64,000 nucleotides of DNA, taken from assembly GCF_002865585.1 (NCBI RefSeq), contig NZ_CP025581.1, forward strand, positions 1,984,001 to 2,048,000, written 5' to 3'. This document shows positions 16,359 to 28,775 of this stretch, piece after piece (the stretch's first letter is position 1; every line of letters begins with the position of its first letter). The position numbers and the translations under genes are program-made. Source of the stretch: Nocardioides houyundeii (GTDB lineage Bacteria; Actinomycetota; Actinomycetes; Propionibacteriales; Nocardioidaceae). The notes under the pieces were generated by a model. That model was not told where the DNA came from, made no database searches, and saw only the letters and a program-made list of their open reading frames with translations.

Positions 16359-16945
16359 CCGACCGACCGCGCTGGTTCACCCACGCCGACGAGGGCCACT
16401 CCCAGTGGTACGTCGAACGCTTCCGCACCATGGCCGCCGAGGGCGCCGACCTCGAGGGGGAGGCCAGGCTGGTGGACGCCATGGTCCCGCGCGGCTCCCG
16501 GATCCTGGACGCCGGCTGCGGCCCTGGCCGCATCGCGGGGGCCCTGCACCGCCGGGGGCACCGCGTGGTGGGCGTGGACGTCGACCCCGTGCTCATCGAG
16601 GCCGCCAAGGCCGACCACCCCGGGCCGACGTACCACGTCGCGGACCTCGCCACGCTGGACCTGGCGGAGGAGCCGTTCGACCTGGTGGTCTCCGCGGGCA
16701 ACGTGATGGTGTTCCTCACCCCCGGCACCGAGCCGGCCGTGCTCGCCCGGTTGCGGGACCACGTGCGGCCTGGTGGCCGCATCGTCCTGGGATTCCGCCG
16801 GGAGCCCGACATCTACTCCTACGACCAGCTGGACCGCGACGCGGCTGCGGCGGGACTGACCCTCGAGCACCGGTTCGCCACCTGGGACCTCGAGCCGTTC
16901 ACCGCCGACTCCGGTTTTGCCGTCACGGTGCTGCGGGTGCCCTGA
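16355..16945 (+). CDS. class I SAM-dependent methyltransferase
   Basis: 196 residues. Motif I is ILDAGCGPGRIAGALHRRGH, motif post-I is VVGVDVDPVLIEAA, and the later strand is FDLVVSAGNVMVFL; this is a stand-alone Rossmann-fold methyltransferase of the type-11/25 group. The ATG overlaps the stop of the broken PP2C-like gene (ATGA). The acceptor substrate is unknown. The C-terminal part keeps the expected EPFTADSGFAVTVL strand pair, so this gene looks intact. Confidence 0.85.
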   Translation: MTDRPRWFTHADEGHSQWYVERFRTMAAEGADLEGEARLVDAMVPRGSRILDAGCGPGRIAGALHRRGHRVVGVDVDPVLIEAAKADHPGPTYHVADLATLDLAEEPFDLVVSAGNVMVFLTPGTEPAVLARLRDHVRPGGRIVLGFRREPDIYSYDQLDRDAAAAGLTLEHRFATWDLEPFTADSGFAVTVLRVP

Positions 16946-16948
16946 GCC

Positions 16949-17689
16949 TCACTCCCCCAGCCGGATGGTCCGCAGCCGCCGGGTGGCGTACCAGGTACCG
17001 CCCACCACCACGACGAGGAGCAGCACCACGGCGGTCGACAGGTCCACGGCCGACTCGATGCCGAGCCGGGTCGCCTCGTCGCCCAGCACGGACTCGGTGA
17101 CCGCCAGCGCCCACTGCAGGATGCTCAGTGACTGGGCGCCAGGCACGATCTGCCCCACCAGGGACTCCCAGACCAGGGCGTAGACGAGTCCGAGCACCAC
17201 CGCGTTGCGGGTCACCACCGAGAGCATCAGGAACAGCGCGCAGTAGGCCACGCCCCCCGCCAGGCTGCCGGCGCCGAAGGCGAGCGCGACCCGCCCCAGC
17301 TCACCGGTGACCACCACGGCTCCCACCAGCACCGGCAGCGCCCCCAGCACGGTGACCACCGCGACCGCGACCGCCAGCTTGGTGAGGATGATGGTGAAGC
17401 GGCTCAACGGCTTGGACAGCAGGTAGACGATCGAGCCGTCGTCGATCTCGGAGCCGATCGCGCCCGTGCCGGTGATCAGTCCCAGCAGCGGCAGCAGGAC
17501 GGCCATCCCGAAGCCGGCCACCACGCCTTCGACGATCCCGGCGCGGGCGGAGGCGTCGTCGTCGAGCGAGGCGAAGACCCGCGCGAACACGCACAGGGCC
17601 AGCAGCACCCCCGGCAGCAGCACCAGGAGCAGGGCGCGCCGGCGCCCCAGCAGCGTGCGCGCGGTGAGCCTGGCGACGATGCGGTTCAT
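16949..17689 (-). CDS. ABC-2 type exporter permease
   Basis: 246 residues with six hydrophobic helices (ALLLVLLPGVLLALCVF, VVAGFGMAVLLPLLGLITG, VVLLLVVVVGGTWYA). IGSEIDDGSIVYLLSKPLSR is the typical cytoplasmic segment of ABC-2 permeases. Its ATG overlaps the stop of the upstream ATPase gene (ATGA). It forms an exporter with that ATPase; the downstream pair of the same operon is similar. Substrate unknown. Confidence 0.85.
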   Translation of the reverse strand: MNRIVARLTARTLLGRRRALLLVLLPGVLLALCVFARVFASLDDDASARAGIVEGVVAGFGMAVLLPLLGLITGTGAIGSEIDDGSIVYLLSKPLSRFTIILTKLAVAVAVVTVLGALPVLVGAVVVTGELGRVALAFGAGSLAGGVAYCALFLMLSVVTRNAVVLGLVYALVWESLVGQIVPGAQSLSILQWALAVTESVLGDEATRLGIESAVDLSTAVVLLLVVVVGGTWYATRRLRTIRLGE

Positions 17690-18633
17690 CGCTCCACCAG
17701 GTAGGAGAAGACGCTCTCCAGGGACTCGTCGGAGGGACGGACCTCCAGCAGTCGCACGCCCCGCGCCGCGGCCAGCTCCGGCAGCGCGTGCACGAAGGCA
17801 GCGTGCTCGGTGACCTGCACCGCCAGCTGCGCCCCGCCCTGACCGGTGCCCCCGGCAGCGGCGCCGTCGCTGGACAGCTCCACCCCGGACACGCTGGGCT
17901 GCGTCATCAGCGCCGAGGCCAGCACCCGGTCGGAGTCGGAGCGGATCGTGTACTGGTGGGGCCGTTGCGTCATCAGCCGTCGGATCTCCCGGAAGTCGCC
18001 GGACGCCGCGTGCCGCCCCGAGACCATCACCTCGATGCGCCCCGCGATCTGCTCGACCTCCTCCAGGATGTGGGAGCTGAACAGCACCGTGCGCCCCTCG
18101 TCCCCCAGCCGGTCCAGCAGCTCCATGAGCTGGAGCCGCTGACGGGGGTCCATGCCGTTGAACGGCTCGTCGAGCAGCAGCACGGCCGGATCGTGCACCA
18201 TGGCCGTGGCCATCTTGACCCGCTGCTTCATCCCCTTGGAGTAGGTGCGCATCTCCCGGTCCTGCGCCGGTGTCATCTCGACCGTCTCCAGCGCCCGCCG
18301 CGCCGCACCCTCGGGGTCGGGAAGCTTGTGCAGCTGGGCGTTCGCGAGCACGAACTCCCACCCCGTCAGCACGTCGTACATGTCCTCGCGCTCGGGCACC
18401 AGGCCCAGGTCGCGGTAGATCTGCTCGTTGCGCCACACGGGCACGTCCCCCAGCGTCACCGTTCCCGACGACGGCGCCAGGAACCCGCCCATCATGTGGA
18501 TCAGGGTGGACTTGCCGGCGCCGTTGGGTCCCAGCAACCCGGTGACGCCGGGCCCGATCCGCATCGTGACGTCGTTGACCGCGACCACGTTGCCGAACCA
18601 GCGCGACACCTGGTCGAGCACCAGCGCGGTCAT
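17686..18633 (-). CDS. ABC exporter ATP-binding protein
   Basis: 315 residues. Walker A is GPNGAGKST, the signature region is TYSKGMKQRVKMATAM and Walker B is VLLLDEPFNGMD with the following switch histidine SSHIL. The C-terminal extension of about 100 residues (SDGAAAGGTGQGGAQLAVQV region) is common in ABC-2 exporter ATPases. The ATG at 18633 overlaps the upstream permease stop (ATGA). Partner of the downstream permease at 16949-17689. Confidence 0.9.
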   Translation of the reverse strand: MTALVLDQVSRWFGNVVAVNDVTMRIGPGVTGLLGPNGAGKSTLIHMMGGFLAPSSGTVTLGDVPVWRNEQIYRDLGLVPEREDMYDVLTGWEFVLANAQLHKLPDPEGAARRALETVEMTPAQDREMRTYSKGMKQRVKMATAMVHDPAVLLLDEPFNGMDPRQRLQLMELLDRLGDEGRTVLFSSHILEEVEQIAGRIEVMVSGRHAASGDFREIRRLMTQRPHQYTIRSDSDRVLASALMTQPSVSGVELSSDGAAAGGTGQGGAQLAVQVTEHAAFVHALPELAAARGVRLLEVRPSDESLESVFSYLVER

Positions 18634-19541
18634 GAGGTCGGCACCCGGCGGTAGCGCAGCAGCAGCGCGAGGTAGGCGCCCAGCACCAGGGTGAGAGCCA
18701 CGGCGGCGTAGACCAGCGTGCCGGTCAGGCCGATGGACCAGCTCCCGGAGCCGTCGATCACCGCGCCCGCCAGCCCGTCGACCAGCGCCGGCGGCGAGAT
18801 CAGCCCGGAGTAGTCGGCCAGCGCCGGCTCGTCGTACTCGGTGGCGATGCCCCGGATGGCGGACTGCACGCCGGAGAGCACCAGCAGCACCGTGATCACC
18901 GCGGCGACCCCGAGTCCCCGCCGTGGAGTGAGCGCTGCGATGAGCAGGGCCAGCCCGGAGAGCAGCACCGCGTAGCCCAGGCAGACCACCAGGGCCACGA
19001 GGAAGTCGGGCAGCTCGTCGGCAAGCGGCTGCTTGAGCAGCAGGGCGCCGGTGAACAGGATCGTCACCGGGACGACGAGCAGCACCAGGACGGCGGCCAC
19101 CATGGCGGCGACCTTCGCCTGCACGTACGCCGCGCGTCCCAGCGGTCGGGCGAAGTACAGCGGGACCACCCGGAAGCGCAGGTCGCGGGAGACCAGCACC
19201 GGTGCCTGGCCGGCCACGAAGATGGCCACCACGACCTGGAACTCGAACGGGTACTCGCGGTAGGTAACCGGCAGCTCGTCGGCCCGGATCATGCTGGTGA
19301 CCACCACCATGACCACCGCCGGGAGGCACATCACCGCGAGCAGCAGCATCGGCATCACCTTGGACCGCGCGGACCTGCCGAGGCCGTAGGCGCCGCGCAG
19401 GCTGTCGAGGAAGAGGGATCGCTGCACGTAGCGCTCCCCCAGCCTCGGGCCGTCGTAGTGCCGGTAGCCGATGTCGTGGATGACGCCGGTGTGCTCACCG
19501 CCGTCCCCGGCGACCGACCCGGCATCAGCGCTCGGGACCAC
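18630..19541 (-). CDS. ABC-2 type exporter permease
   Basis: 303 residues. A soluble N-terminus of about 50 residues (VIHDIGYRHYDGPRLG) precedes helices such as MPMLLLAVMCLPAVVMVVV and FLVALVVCLGYAVLLSGLALLIA. FRVVPLYFARPLGRAAYVQAK is the ABC-2 permease loop. The GTG start at 19541 is chosen because GGAGGTGA sits 3 bases upstream, inside the end of the preceding ATPase gene, giving a 17-base overlap. It pairs with the ATPase at 19525-20448. Confidence 0.85.
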   Translation of the reverse strand: MVPSADAGSVAGDGGEHTGVIHDIGYRHYDGPRLGERYVQRSLFLDSLRGAYGLGRSARSKVMPMLLLAVMCLPAVVMVVVTSMIRADELPVTYREYPFEFQVVVAIFVAGQAPVLVSRDLRFRVVPLYFARPLGRAAYVQAKVAAMVAAVLVLLVVPVTILFTGALLLKQPLADELPDFLVALVVCLGYAVLLSGLALLIAALTPRRGLGVAAVITVLLVLSGVQSAIRGIATEYDEPALADYSGLISPPALVDGLAGAVIDGSGSWSIGLTGTLVYAAVALTLVLGAYLALLLRYRRVPTS

Positions 19542-20448
19542 CGCTCACCTCCTCCGGGCCGGTGAACATCTCCGCCATCCGGTGCCGCCCGGGCTCCAGC
19601 CGCACGAGCCCGCACCCCAGCCCGACGGCGGCGTCCCTGATCCGGTCCAGCACCGCCTCGTCGTCCAGCCGCACCTGGAGCAGGCGGCCGTCGCGCCCCA
19701 CCTCGGTGCCACCGGCACGCAGCAGGTCGGCCAGGGGTCCCGGGTCGCCGTCCACCTCGACCAGCAGCACGCCGGTGGTGGTGGTGATGTCAGCCGTGCT
19801 GGAGTAGCGCAGCAGATGACCGCCGTCGATGACCACCACGGTGTCGCACACGCGCTCCAGCTCGCCCAGCAGGTGGGAGGTCACCAGCACCGAGATGCCG
19901 AACTCGGTGCCCACCCGCCGGATCAGACCGAGCATCTCCTCCCGTCCCGCTGGGTCCAGCCCGTTGGTCGGCTCGTCCAACATCACCAGGTCGGGGTCGT
20001 GGACCAGCGCCTGCGCGAGCTTCACGCGCTGCCGCATCCCGGTGGAGTAGCCGCCCATCGGGCGGTAGCGCTCCTCGTAGAGGCCGACGTGACGCAGCGT
20101 GTCCGCTGCGCGCTCCCGGGCTGCGGTGGTGGGCAGCCCGGACATCCGGCCCATGTGCACGACGAACTCGGTCGCCGAGACGTCCGGTGGCAGGCAGTCG
20201 TGCTCGGGCATGTAGCCGACGCGCTCCCGGATGGCCATCGGCTCGGTCGCGACGTCGAGGCCGAGGACCGCAGCGGATCCCGAGGTCGGCTCCGCCAGGC
20301 CGAGGAGCATCTTGAGCAGCGTGGACTTGCCGGCACCGTTGGCGCCGACCAGGCCCACGATGCCGGGAACGATGTCGACGCTCAGGTCCTCGACGGCCGT
20401 GACCGCGCCGTACCGCTTGGTGAGTCGATCCGCGCTGATCAACGTCAT
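19525..20448 (-). CDS. ABC exporter ATP-binding protein
   Basis: 307 residues. Walker A is GANGAGKST, the signature is GGYSTGMRQRVKLAQAL and Walker B is LVMLDEPTNGLDP. It is the first gene of a four-gene operon ATPase-permease-ATPase-permease running to 16949. The open frame continues upstream to 20787, but homology begins at MTLISADRLTKRYG, so ATG 20448 is chosen. Substrate unknown; two linked exporters of this kind often handle a peptide, lipid or drug. Confidence 0.9.
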   Translation of the reverse strand: MTLISADRLTKRYGAVTAVEDLSVDIVPGIVGLVGANGAGKSTLLKMLLGLAEPTSGSAAVLGLDVATEPMAIRERVGYMPEHDCLPPDVSATEFVVHMGRMSGLPTTAARERAADTLRHVGLYEERYRPMGGYSTGMRQRVKLAQALVHDPDLVMLDEPTNGLDPAGREEMLGLIRRVGTEFGISVLVTSHLLGELERVCDTVVVIDGGHLLRYSSTADITTTTGVLLVEVDGDPGPLADLLRAGGTEVGRDGRLLQVRLDDEAVLDRIRDAAVGLGCGLVRLEPGRHRMAEMFTGPEEVSGGPER

Positions 20449-20596
20449 CCGCCGCTGCCACCTCCGGAGCTCGGGCCCGCCAGGACAGTCTGACGTCCTG
20501 GTGCCGGACCCGCAACGGCGCCGCGGCAACGTCCTCCCGGCCACCCGCGCCTCGCCCTGGGGTCGGCGCCCTGGCACCTCGTGCGAGGCTTGGTCC

Positions 20597-21172
20597 GTGA
20601 CCCTGCGTATCGCTTTCACCCCCGGCGCGACTCCCGACAAGTGGGCTCGCGCCTGGCGGGACCGCCGTTCGGAGTCCCTGGAGCTGCTCCCGATCGAGGA
20701 GTCCGAGCAGCGCTCGGTGCTCGACCAGGGACGTGCCGACATGGTGCTGGCCCGGCTGCCCGTCGAGGGCGACGACCTGCTCTGCATCCCGCTCTACGAG
20801 GAGCTGCCCGTCGTCGTGGTGGGGCTGGAGCACCCGCTGTCGGTCTACGACGAGGTCTCGGTAGCCGACCTGGCGGACGAGCAGTTCGTGCTGGGCGTCC
20901 CGGCCGAGGTCTCGGCCGCCTCCCCTCAGCTCGACTTCCCCCCGATGAGCACCCGGGACGCCATCGAGGTGGCCGCCAGCGGCACCGGCGTGGTCGTCGT
21001 GCCCCTGTCGGTGGCGCGGCTGCACCACCGCAAGGACGTGGTCCACAAGGTCGTCACCGACCTGCCCAGCACCCGGATCGGCCTGGTGTGGCTCAAGGAC
21101 TCCGACGACGACCGCACCCAGGCCTTCGTGGGCGTGGTCCGAGGCCGCACCGCCCGCAGCTCGCGGGAGTGA
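20597..21172 (+). CDS. LysR-type substrate-binding-domain protein without a DNA-binding domain
   Basis: 191 residues. From GTG 20597 (VTLRIAFTPGATPDKWAR) the protein resembles only the ligand-binding periplasmic-binding fold of LysR regulators (VLDQGRADMVLARLPVEGDD, AIEVAASGTGVVVVPLSVARL). There is no helix-turn-helix, and the usual size of this actinobacterial subgroup is about 200-250 residues. A GAGGCT sequence ends 6 bases before the GTG, a weak -10. Its function in the cell is unknown. Confidence 0.75.
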   Translation: MTLRIAFTPGATPDKWARAWRDRRSESLELLPIEESEQRSVLDQGRADMVLARLPVEGDDLLCIPLYEELPVVVVGLEHPLSVYDEVSVADLADEQFVLGVPAEVSAASPQLDFPPMSTRDAIEVAASGTGVVVVPLSVARLHHRKDVVHKVVTDLPSTRIGLVWLKDSDDDRTQAFVGVVRGRTARSSRE

Positions 21173-21190
21173 CTGAGCCTGGGAGTCGCC

Positions 21191-21877
21191 TCAGGAACGT
21201 GCCTTGACCGAGTGCCGCACCGCCAGGGTCTTGCGGATGCTCTCCTCGTCGAAGGGCTCCCCGAGCCACTCGAAGAGTCCTCGCAGCGCGCCCGGGTCGT
21301 CCTGGTAGTCGTCGTAGTGCACCCGGTACGCCGCCTCGCCGAGGTCGTCGGCCACCGCCAGCATCCGCTCCTCGATGACCTCCAGACGACCCAGGGCGTC
21401 GTCCTTGTGGCGCCAGAAGGCGCTGGCCGCGACGTCGGGGAGGTTGCGGGTGTTGACCACGAAGCGAGCGCCGGGGAACACCTGCCGCAGGAAGTCGACG
21501 TAGTTCGCGAGGTCGGTGTCGTACCAGCGGATCTCCTTGAACCCCGCCACCCTCGTGCGGCGCTGCGGCCGCAGCAGGGTCTCCAGCACCAGCCGACGGA
21601 TGTCGCGCAGGGATGCCTCCTCGTCGAAGCCGTGGATGCCGAACCAGGGGTGTGTCGACTCCCGCGCGTTCTGCGGGTTGACCCGAGCCCGCTCCACCAG
21701 CCCGCTGCGGTGGAACTCGTAGAGGTGCCGCAGGGCGTGCCGGTTCTCCCCGCGGATGAGGTAGCCCGGGATGGAGTTGAGCAGCCCCATGAGCAGCGTG
21801 GACCCGGAGCGTCCGTAGGTCATCACGAAGACGAACTCGAGCTCGTCACCCGTGACCCCACGCCTCGTCCACCGCAC
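21191..21877 (-). CDS. sulfotransferase-family protein
   Basis: 228 residues. The N-terminal FVMTYGRSGSTLLMGLLNS is the PAPS 5'-phosphosulfate-binding loop, and FVVNTRNLPDVAASAFWRHK fits the 3'-phosphate-binding region (R-x-P-x-D-x-x-x-S). Members transfer sulfate from PAPS to carbohydrates, lipids or small molecules; the acceptor here is unknown. Start GTG 21877 is supported by a TAGAAT box 8 bases upstream, which overlaps the stop of the preceding nucleosidase gene. A longer start would overlap that gene. Confidence 0.8.
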   Translation of the reverse strand: MRWTRRGVTGDELEFVFVMTYGRSGSTLLMGLLNSIPGYLIRGENRHALRHLYEFHRSGLVERARVNPQNARESTHPWFGIHGFDEEASLRDIRRLVLETLLRPQRRTRVAGFKEIRWYDTDLANYVDFLRQVFPGARFVVNTRNLPDVAASAFWRHKDDALGRLEVIEERMLAVADDLGEAAYRVHYDDYQDDPGALRGLFEWLGEPFDEESIRKTLAVRHSVKARS

Positions 21878-21888
21878 GGGAGGAGATT

Positions 21889-25005
<3,117 letters not shown>

Positions 25006-26438
25006 CCTCGTCGGCCAGGGCCGCGATCGCCGCCCACGTGCGGTCGACGTCCTGCTGGGTGGTGCGCCAGCCGCCGACCGCCAGGCGCATCGCGGCGAGT
25101 CCCTCCACGCGGGTGTGGCTCAGGTAGGCGACGCCGCCCTGGTTGAGGGACTCCATCACGGCCACGGTCGCCTCGTCGCCGGCCCGCAGCCGGAACACCA
25201 CCAGCCCCAGCACGGGCTCGGTGACCAGCTCGAACCGTTCGTCGGCGCTCACCCGGTCGGCGAACCGCCGGGCGAGCTCGACGCCGGAGCGGATGTGCTG
25301 CTGCAGCCCGGTGATGCCGTAGGTGCGCAGCACGGCCCAGAGCTTGACCGCGCGGAAGCGTCGGCCCAGCTGGGGGTGCCAGTCGCGCAGGTCGACCACC
25401 GCCCCGGAGTCGGTCGCGGGGTTGCGCAGGTACTCAGGAAGCAGCGACAGCGCCCCCAGCAGCTGGGTCCGGTCGCGCACCCAGAAGGCGCTGCAGTCGA
25501 AGGTGGTGAGCAGCCACTTGTGAGGGTTCGTGACGAAGGAGTCCGCATGCTCGGGCACTCCTGCAGTGGCGTCCCGGTGCTCGGGACACACCGCGGCCAC
25601 GCCGGCCCAGGCGGCATCGACGTGCAGCCACAGGCCGTGCTCGCGGGCCACCGCGCCGATGGCCGCGACGTCGTCGAAGGCACCGGTCGAGGTGGTGCCG
25701 GCGGCGGCCTGCACGAGCACCGGCCGCAGCCCGGCAGCGACGTCGGACTCCACGGCCTCACGGAGCGCGGCGACGTCCATGGCCTGGGTGCGCGGATCGA
25801 CGGGGACGAAGCGGAGCGACTGCTCCCCCAGCCCGCTCATGATCACCGCCTTGTCCAGGGAGGAGTGAGCCTGGCTGGAGGCATAGACGCGCAGGTCGCT
25901 CGTCACCCCCTCAGCACGGACCCGGCCGCCGGTGGCACGGTGCAGGGCACAGATCAGGGCGGTGAAGGTGGCGGTGGACGCGGTGTCCTGGATCACGCCA
26001 CCTCCTGGTCCGCTCGAGCAGAACTCCTCCGGCAGTCCCAACGCGCGGGCGAGCCAGTCCAGCACCACCTGCTCGACCTCGGTCAGGGCCGGGCTGGTGG
26101 CCCAGAGCATCCCTTGGGCGCCCAGCCCCGAGGAGATGAGGTCACCGAGGACCGCCGCGGGAGAGCTGTTGGCCGGGAAGTAGGCGAAGAACCGTGGGTG
26201 CTGCCAGTGCGTGATCCCGGGCAGGACCACCTGGTCGAGGTCGGCCAGCAGCGCGCCGAAGGGCTCGGGGTCCTGCGGCGCCCGGTCCGGGAGCAGTGCG
26301 GCGATCTCGCCCGGCGCCACCTGGGATCGCACGGGCAGGTCGTCCAGCCGGTCCCAGTAGTCCGCGATCCAGTCGATCACCGCGTGGCCCTGCTGCCGGA
26401 ACTCCTCGGGGGTCATGTGTGCGCCGGACATGGGTGAC

Positions 26439-26444
26439 AACCTA
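26439..26444 (-). promoter_or_regulatory. leaderless -10 box of the decarboxylase gene
   Basis: TAGGTT on the minus strand ends 7 bases before ATG 26431. Confidence 0.5.
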
Positions 26445-26458
26445 GACGCAGCTCCCGA

Positions 26459-27076
26459 TCAGGGGGCGGTGCGCTGGGGGGGACGCAGACCTGTGTCCCG
26501 CAGCTCCAGCTCGGCCAGCCGGCGTACCACCTCCGGCTCGTTGCGTCGCCAGGCGCCCGCCGGGTCGTCACTGATCCTGCCCAGCACGTGCATCGGCTGA
26601 CGCGCCAGGGCCCGGAGCGCGAAGAGATCGAGGTCGTAGCCGGAGTCGATGAAGCGGGCCCCCGCGGTGGCCTCCCGGGCGAAGCGCCAGCGCAGCGGCA
26701 GGTAGAACGCTGCGACCACCAGGATGGGGATCGCGGCCAGGGACAGGCCCAGCCAGAAGGCCAGCCGCTCCACAGCGCTGACGGTGGACCTCCCCGCGCC
26801 GGCCAGGTCGTCCGAGGCCGCCGCGGCCCGGTCGAACGGGTCCGCCACCTCGTCCCCGACCAAGGGGATGTCGTCGAGCCGGCCGCCGGCGTCCCGGAGC
26901 CCCGAGGCGATCCCGGAGGCGGACTCGGCGGTCTGGCGGCCGGGCTCGGCCAGTGCCATGGTGCCGTCGTGGACGGCCATGCCGACCCATACCCAGGTGA
27001 GGAGCCATCCGATGACGAGCAGGTCCCCGACCAGCTGACGAGTACGACGTCCGGCGGTGTCGGCATAGATCTTCAT
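26459..27076 (-). CDS. conserved two-helix membrane protein of unknown function
   Basis: 205 residues. One helix near the N-terminus (LVGDLLVIGWLLTWVWVGMAV) and one near the middle (LAFWLGLSLAAIPILVVAAFYL) flank an Ala/Asp-rich extracytoplasmic stretch of about 65 residues. The C-terminal third is cytoplasmic and charged (FALRALARQPMHVLGRIS). I do not recognise a functional domain. The ATG at 27076 opens MKIYADTAGRRTRQLVGD; the frame extends 14 codons upstream without a better start. It is not tightly linked to its neighbours. Confidence 0.7.
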   Translation of the reverse strand: MKIYADTAGRRTRQLVGDLLVIGWLLTWVWVGMAVHDGTMALAEPGRQTAESASGIASGLRDAGGRLDDIPLVGDEVADPFDRAAAASDDLAGAGRSTVSAVERLAFWLGLSLAAIPILVVAAFYLPLRWRFAREATAGARFIDSGYDLDLFALRALARQPMHVLGRISDDPAGAWRRNEPEVVRRLAELELRDTGLRPPQRTAP

Positions 27077-27203
27077 GCGCCCATCCGACCAGTTCCCGCC
27101 GCGCCTGGCGAGCGGCACGCACCATCACTGGGCCTGGGTACTCACTCCGGATTGCGTAGCCGCCCGGATCCCGGGCCCGAGCCACCGGGAGAGTCTTGGC
27201 GGC

Positions 27204-27491
27204 ATGAGCAATCCGACCACTGCCCGCAACACCAACGCCTTCTTCCTCCAGGCCGGCATCTCCTTCGGAGTCGCCCTCCTGACGATGATCGTCGGCATCC
27301 TCTACCTGCCGGTCGATCCCTGGGTCCGCGCCTTCCTCGGCATGGGCACCGTCTTCCTCACGACCTCCTGCTTCACGCTCGCCAAGTGCGTGCGGGACGC
27401 GCAGGAGACCCAGAGCGTGGTGAGTCGTCTCGACCAGGCTCGGGTGGAGAAGATCCTGGCCGACCACGACCCGTTCAACGCCGTCGCCTGA
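27204..27491 (+). CDS. YiaA/YiaB two-helix domain membrane protein
   Basis: 95 residues. FFLQAGISFGVALLTMIVGILYLPVDPWVRAFLGMG shows the two-helix layout of the YiaA/B domain, followed by FLTTSCFTLAKCVRD and an amphipathic C-terminus. Function in the family is unknown. It has its own start with no strong Shine-Dalgarno, and a bidirectional terminator hairpin follows 10 bases after the stop. Confidence 0.75.
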   Translation: MSNPTTARNTNAFFLQAGISFGVALLTMIVGILYLPVDPWVRAFLGMGTVFLTTSCFTLAKCVRDAQETQSVVSRLDQARVEKILADHDPFNAVA

Positions 27492-27501
27492 ACCCAAGTC
27501 A

Positions 27502-27531
27502 CCCGGCCGCTGGTGCAGCCCAGCGGCCGGG
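27502..27531. terminator. bidirectional terminator hairpin
   Basis: A perfect 12-bp stem, CCCGGCCGCTGG/CCAGCGGCCGGG, with a 6-base loop TGCAGC between the convergent YiaA-like gene and acyl-CoA dehydrogenase gene. There is no U-tract on either side, as is common for actinobacterial hairpin terminators. Confidence 0.8.
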
Positions 27532-27547
27532 CGACAAGCGTGCGGAG

Positions 27548-28759
27548 CTACTTAAGCTCGGCGCTGGAGAGACCGAGCACGCGGCGGGCCACGATGAGCT
27601 GCTGGATCTGCTGGGTGCCCTCGAAGATGTCGAGGATCTTGGAGTCCCGTCCCCACTTCTCCAGCAGCTCGGTCTCGCTGTAGCCCAGCGTGCCGGCGAG
27701 CTCGACGCAGGAGAGAGTGATGTCGGAGCCCACTCGGCCCGCCTTGGCCTTGGCCATCGAGGCCTCGAGCGAGTTGGGCTTCTTGTTGTCCGCCATCCAG
27801 GCGGCCTGCAGCGCCAGCATCTGGGCGCCCTCGAGGTCGGCCTCCATCTGGAGGAACTTCGCCGCGGCCGCGCTCTGCACCAGCGCGGGCCGGTCGTAGT
27901 CGATGACCACTCCGGCCTGCTCCAACAGGTCCCGGGTCAGGTCCAGGGCCGCGCGGGCGCACCCGATGGCCATCGCGGCCACCAGAGGGCGAGTGTTGTC
28001 GAAGGTCGCCATGGCGCCTCCGAACCCGGCCTTCACGTCGATGTCCGGAGAGCCGAGCAGGTTCTCCGCGGGAACGCGACAGTCGGTGAAGGTGATCACG
28101 GCGGTGTCGGAGGCGCGGATGCCGAGCTTGTGCTCGAGCCGCTCCACCTTCATGCCGGGCGTGCCCTTCTCCACCACGAAGGACTTGATGGCGGCCCGGC
28201 CCAGGGACTTGTCCAGCGAGGCCCACACCACGACGGCGTCCGCTCGCTCCCCGGCGGTGACGAAGATCTTCTCGCCGTTGATGACGTAGTGGTCCCCGTC
28301 CAGGATGGCGGTGGTGGTCAGGGCTGCGGAGTCGGAGCCCATCCCGGGCTCGGTGATCGCCATCGCCGCCCAGGTCCCCCTGAACCGCTGCTGCTGCTCG
28401 GCGTCGGCGACCGAGGCGATCGCCGCGTTGCCCAGCCCCTGGCGGGGCATGCTCAGCAGCAGGGCGGTGTCGCCCCAGCACATCTCCGCCACCGAGAGGA
28501 TCGAGGCGATGTTGGCGCCGTTGCGCACCGAGCCGTCGTCGGACTTCCGCTCCTTGATCACCGGGGCAGCACCGGCGCCCTCGGCAGTGCCGGACTCCGA
28601 CAGGCCGTCGATCATCGCGGCCAGCATGTCGAGCTCCTTGGGGTAGGAGTGCTCGGCGCGGTCGTACTTGCGGGAGATGGGCCGCAGCATGTTCATCGCG
28701 ACCTGATGTGCCTGGTCGACCAGCGTGCGGTGCTTCTTGGGCGTCTCGAGATTGATCAT
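27548..28759 (-). CDS. acyl-CoA dehydrogenase, FadE23-like
   Basis: 403 residues, close to mycobacterial FadE23 (about 400). Flavin- and substrate-binding blocks are AITEPGMGSDSAAL, YVINGEKIFVTAGERADAVVVW and LGIRASDTAVITFTDCRVP; the catalytic Glu is in LDIFEGTQQIQQL. It oxidises acyl-CoA to enoyl-CoA with FAD and electron-transfer flavoprotein. It lies 16 bases after a second acyl-CoA dehydrogenase, and the pair mirrors the fadE24-fadE23 arrangement of mycobacteria; such adjacent, dissimilar FadE pairs often form heterotetramers. Chain length unknown. Confidence 0.9.
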   Translation of the reverse strand: MINLETPKKHRTLVDQAHQVAMNMLRPISRKYDRAEHSYPKELDMLAAMIDGLSESGTAEGAGAAPVIKERKSDDGSVRNGANIASILSVAEMCWGDTALLLSMPRQGLGNAAIASVADAEQQQRFRGTWAAMAITEPGMGSDSAALTTTAILDGDHYVINGEKIFVTAGERADAVVVWASLDKSLGRAAIKSFVVEKGTPGMKVERLEHKLGIRASDTAVITFTDCRVPAENLLGSPDIDVKAGFGGAMATFDNTRPLVAAMAIGCARAALDLTRDLLEQAGVVIDYDRPALVQSAAAAKFLQMEADLEGAQMLALQAAWMADNKKPNSLEASMAKAKAGRVGSDITLSCVELAGTLGYSETELLEKWGRDSKILDIFEGTQQIQQLIVARRVLGLSSAELK

Positions 28760-28775
28760 GTCGTGTGCCCCGTCC

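Noticed and set aside
16949..20448. Biosynthetic gene cluster around the four-gene ABC operon
   Set aside because: No synthase, precursor peptide or modifying enzyme genes are linked; the flanking genes are unrelated.
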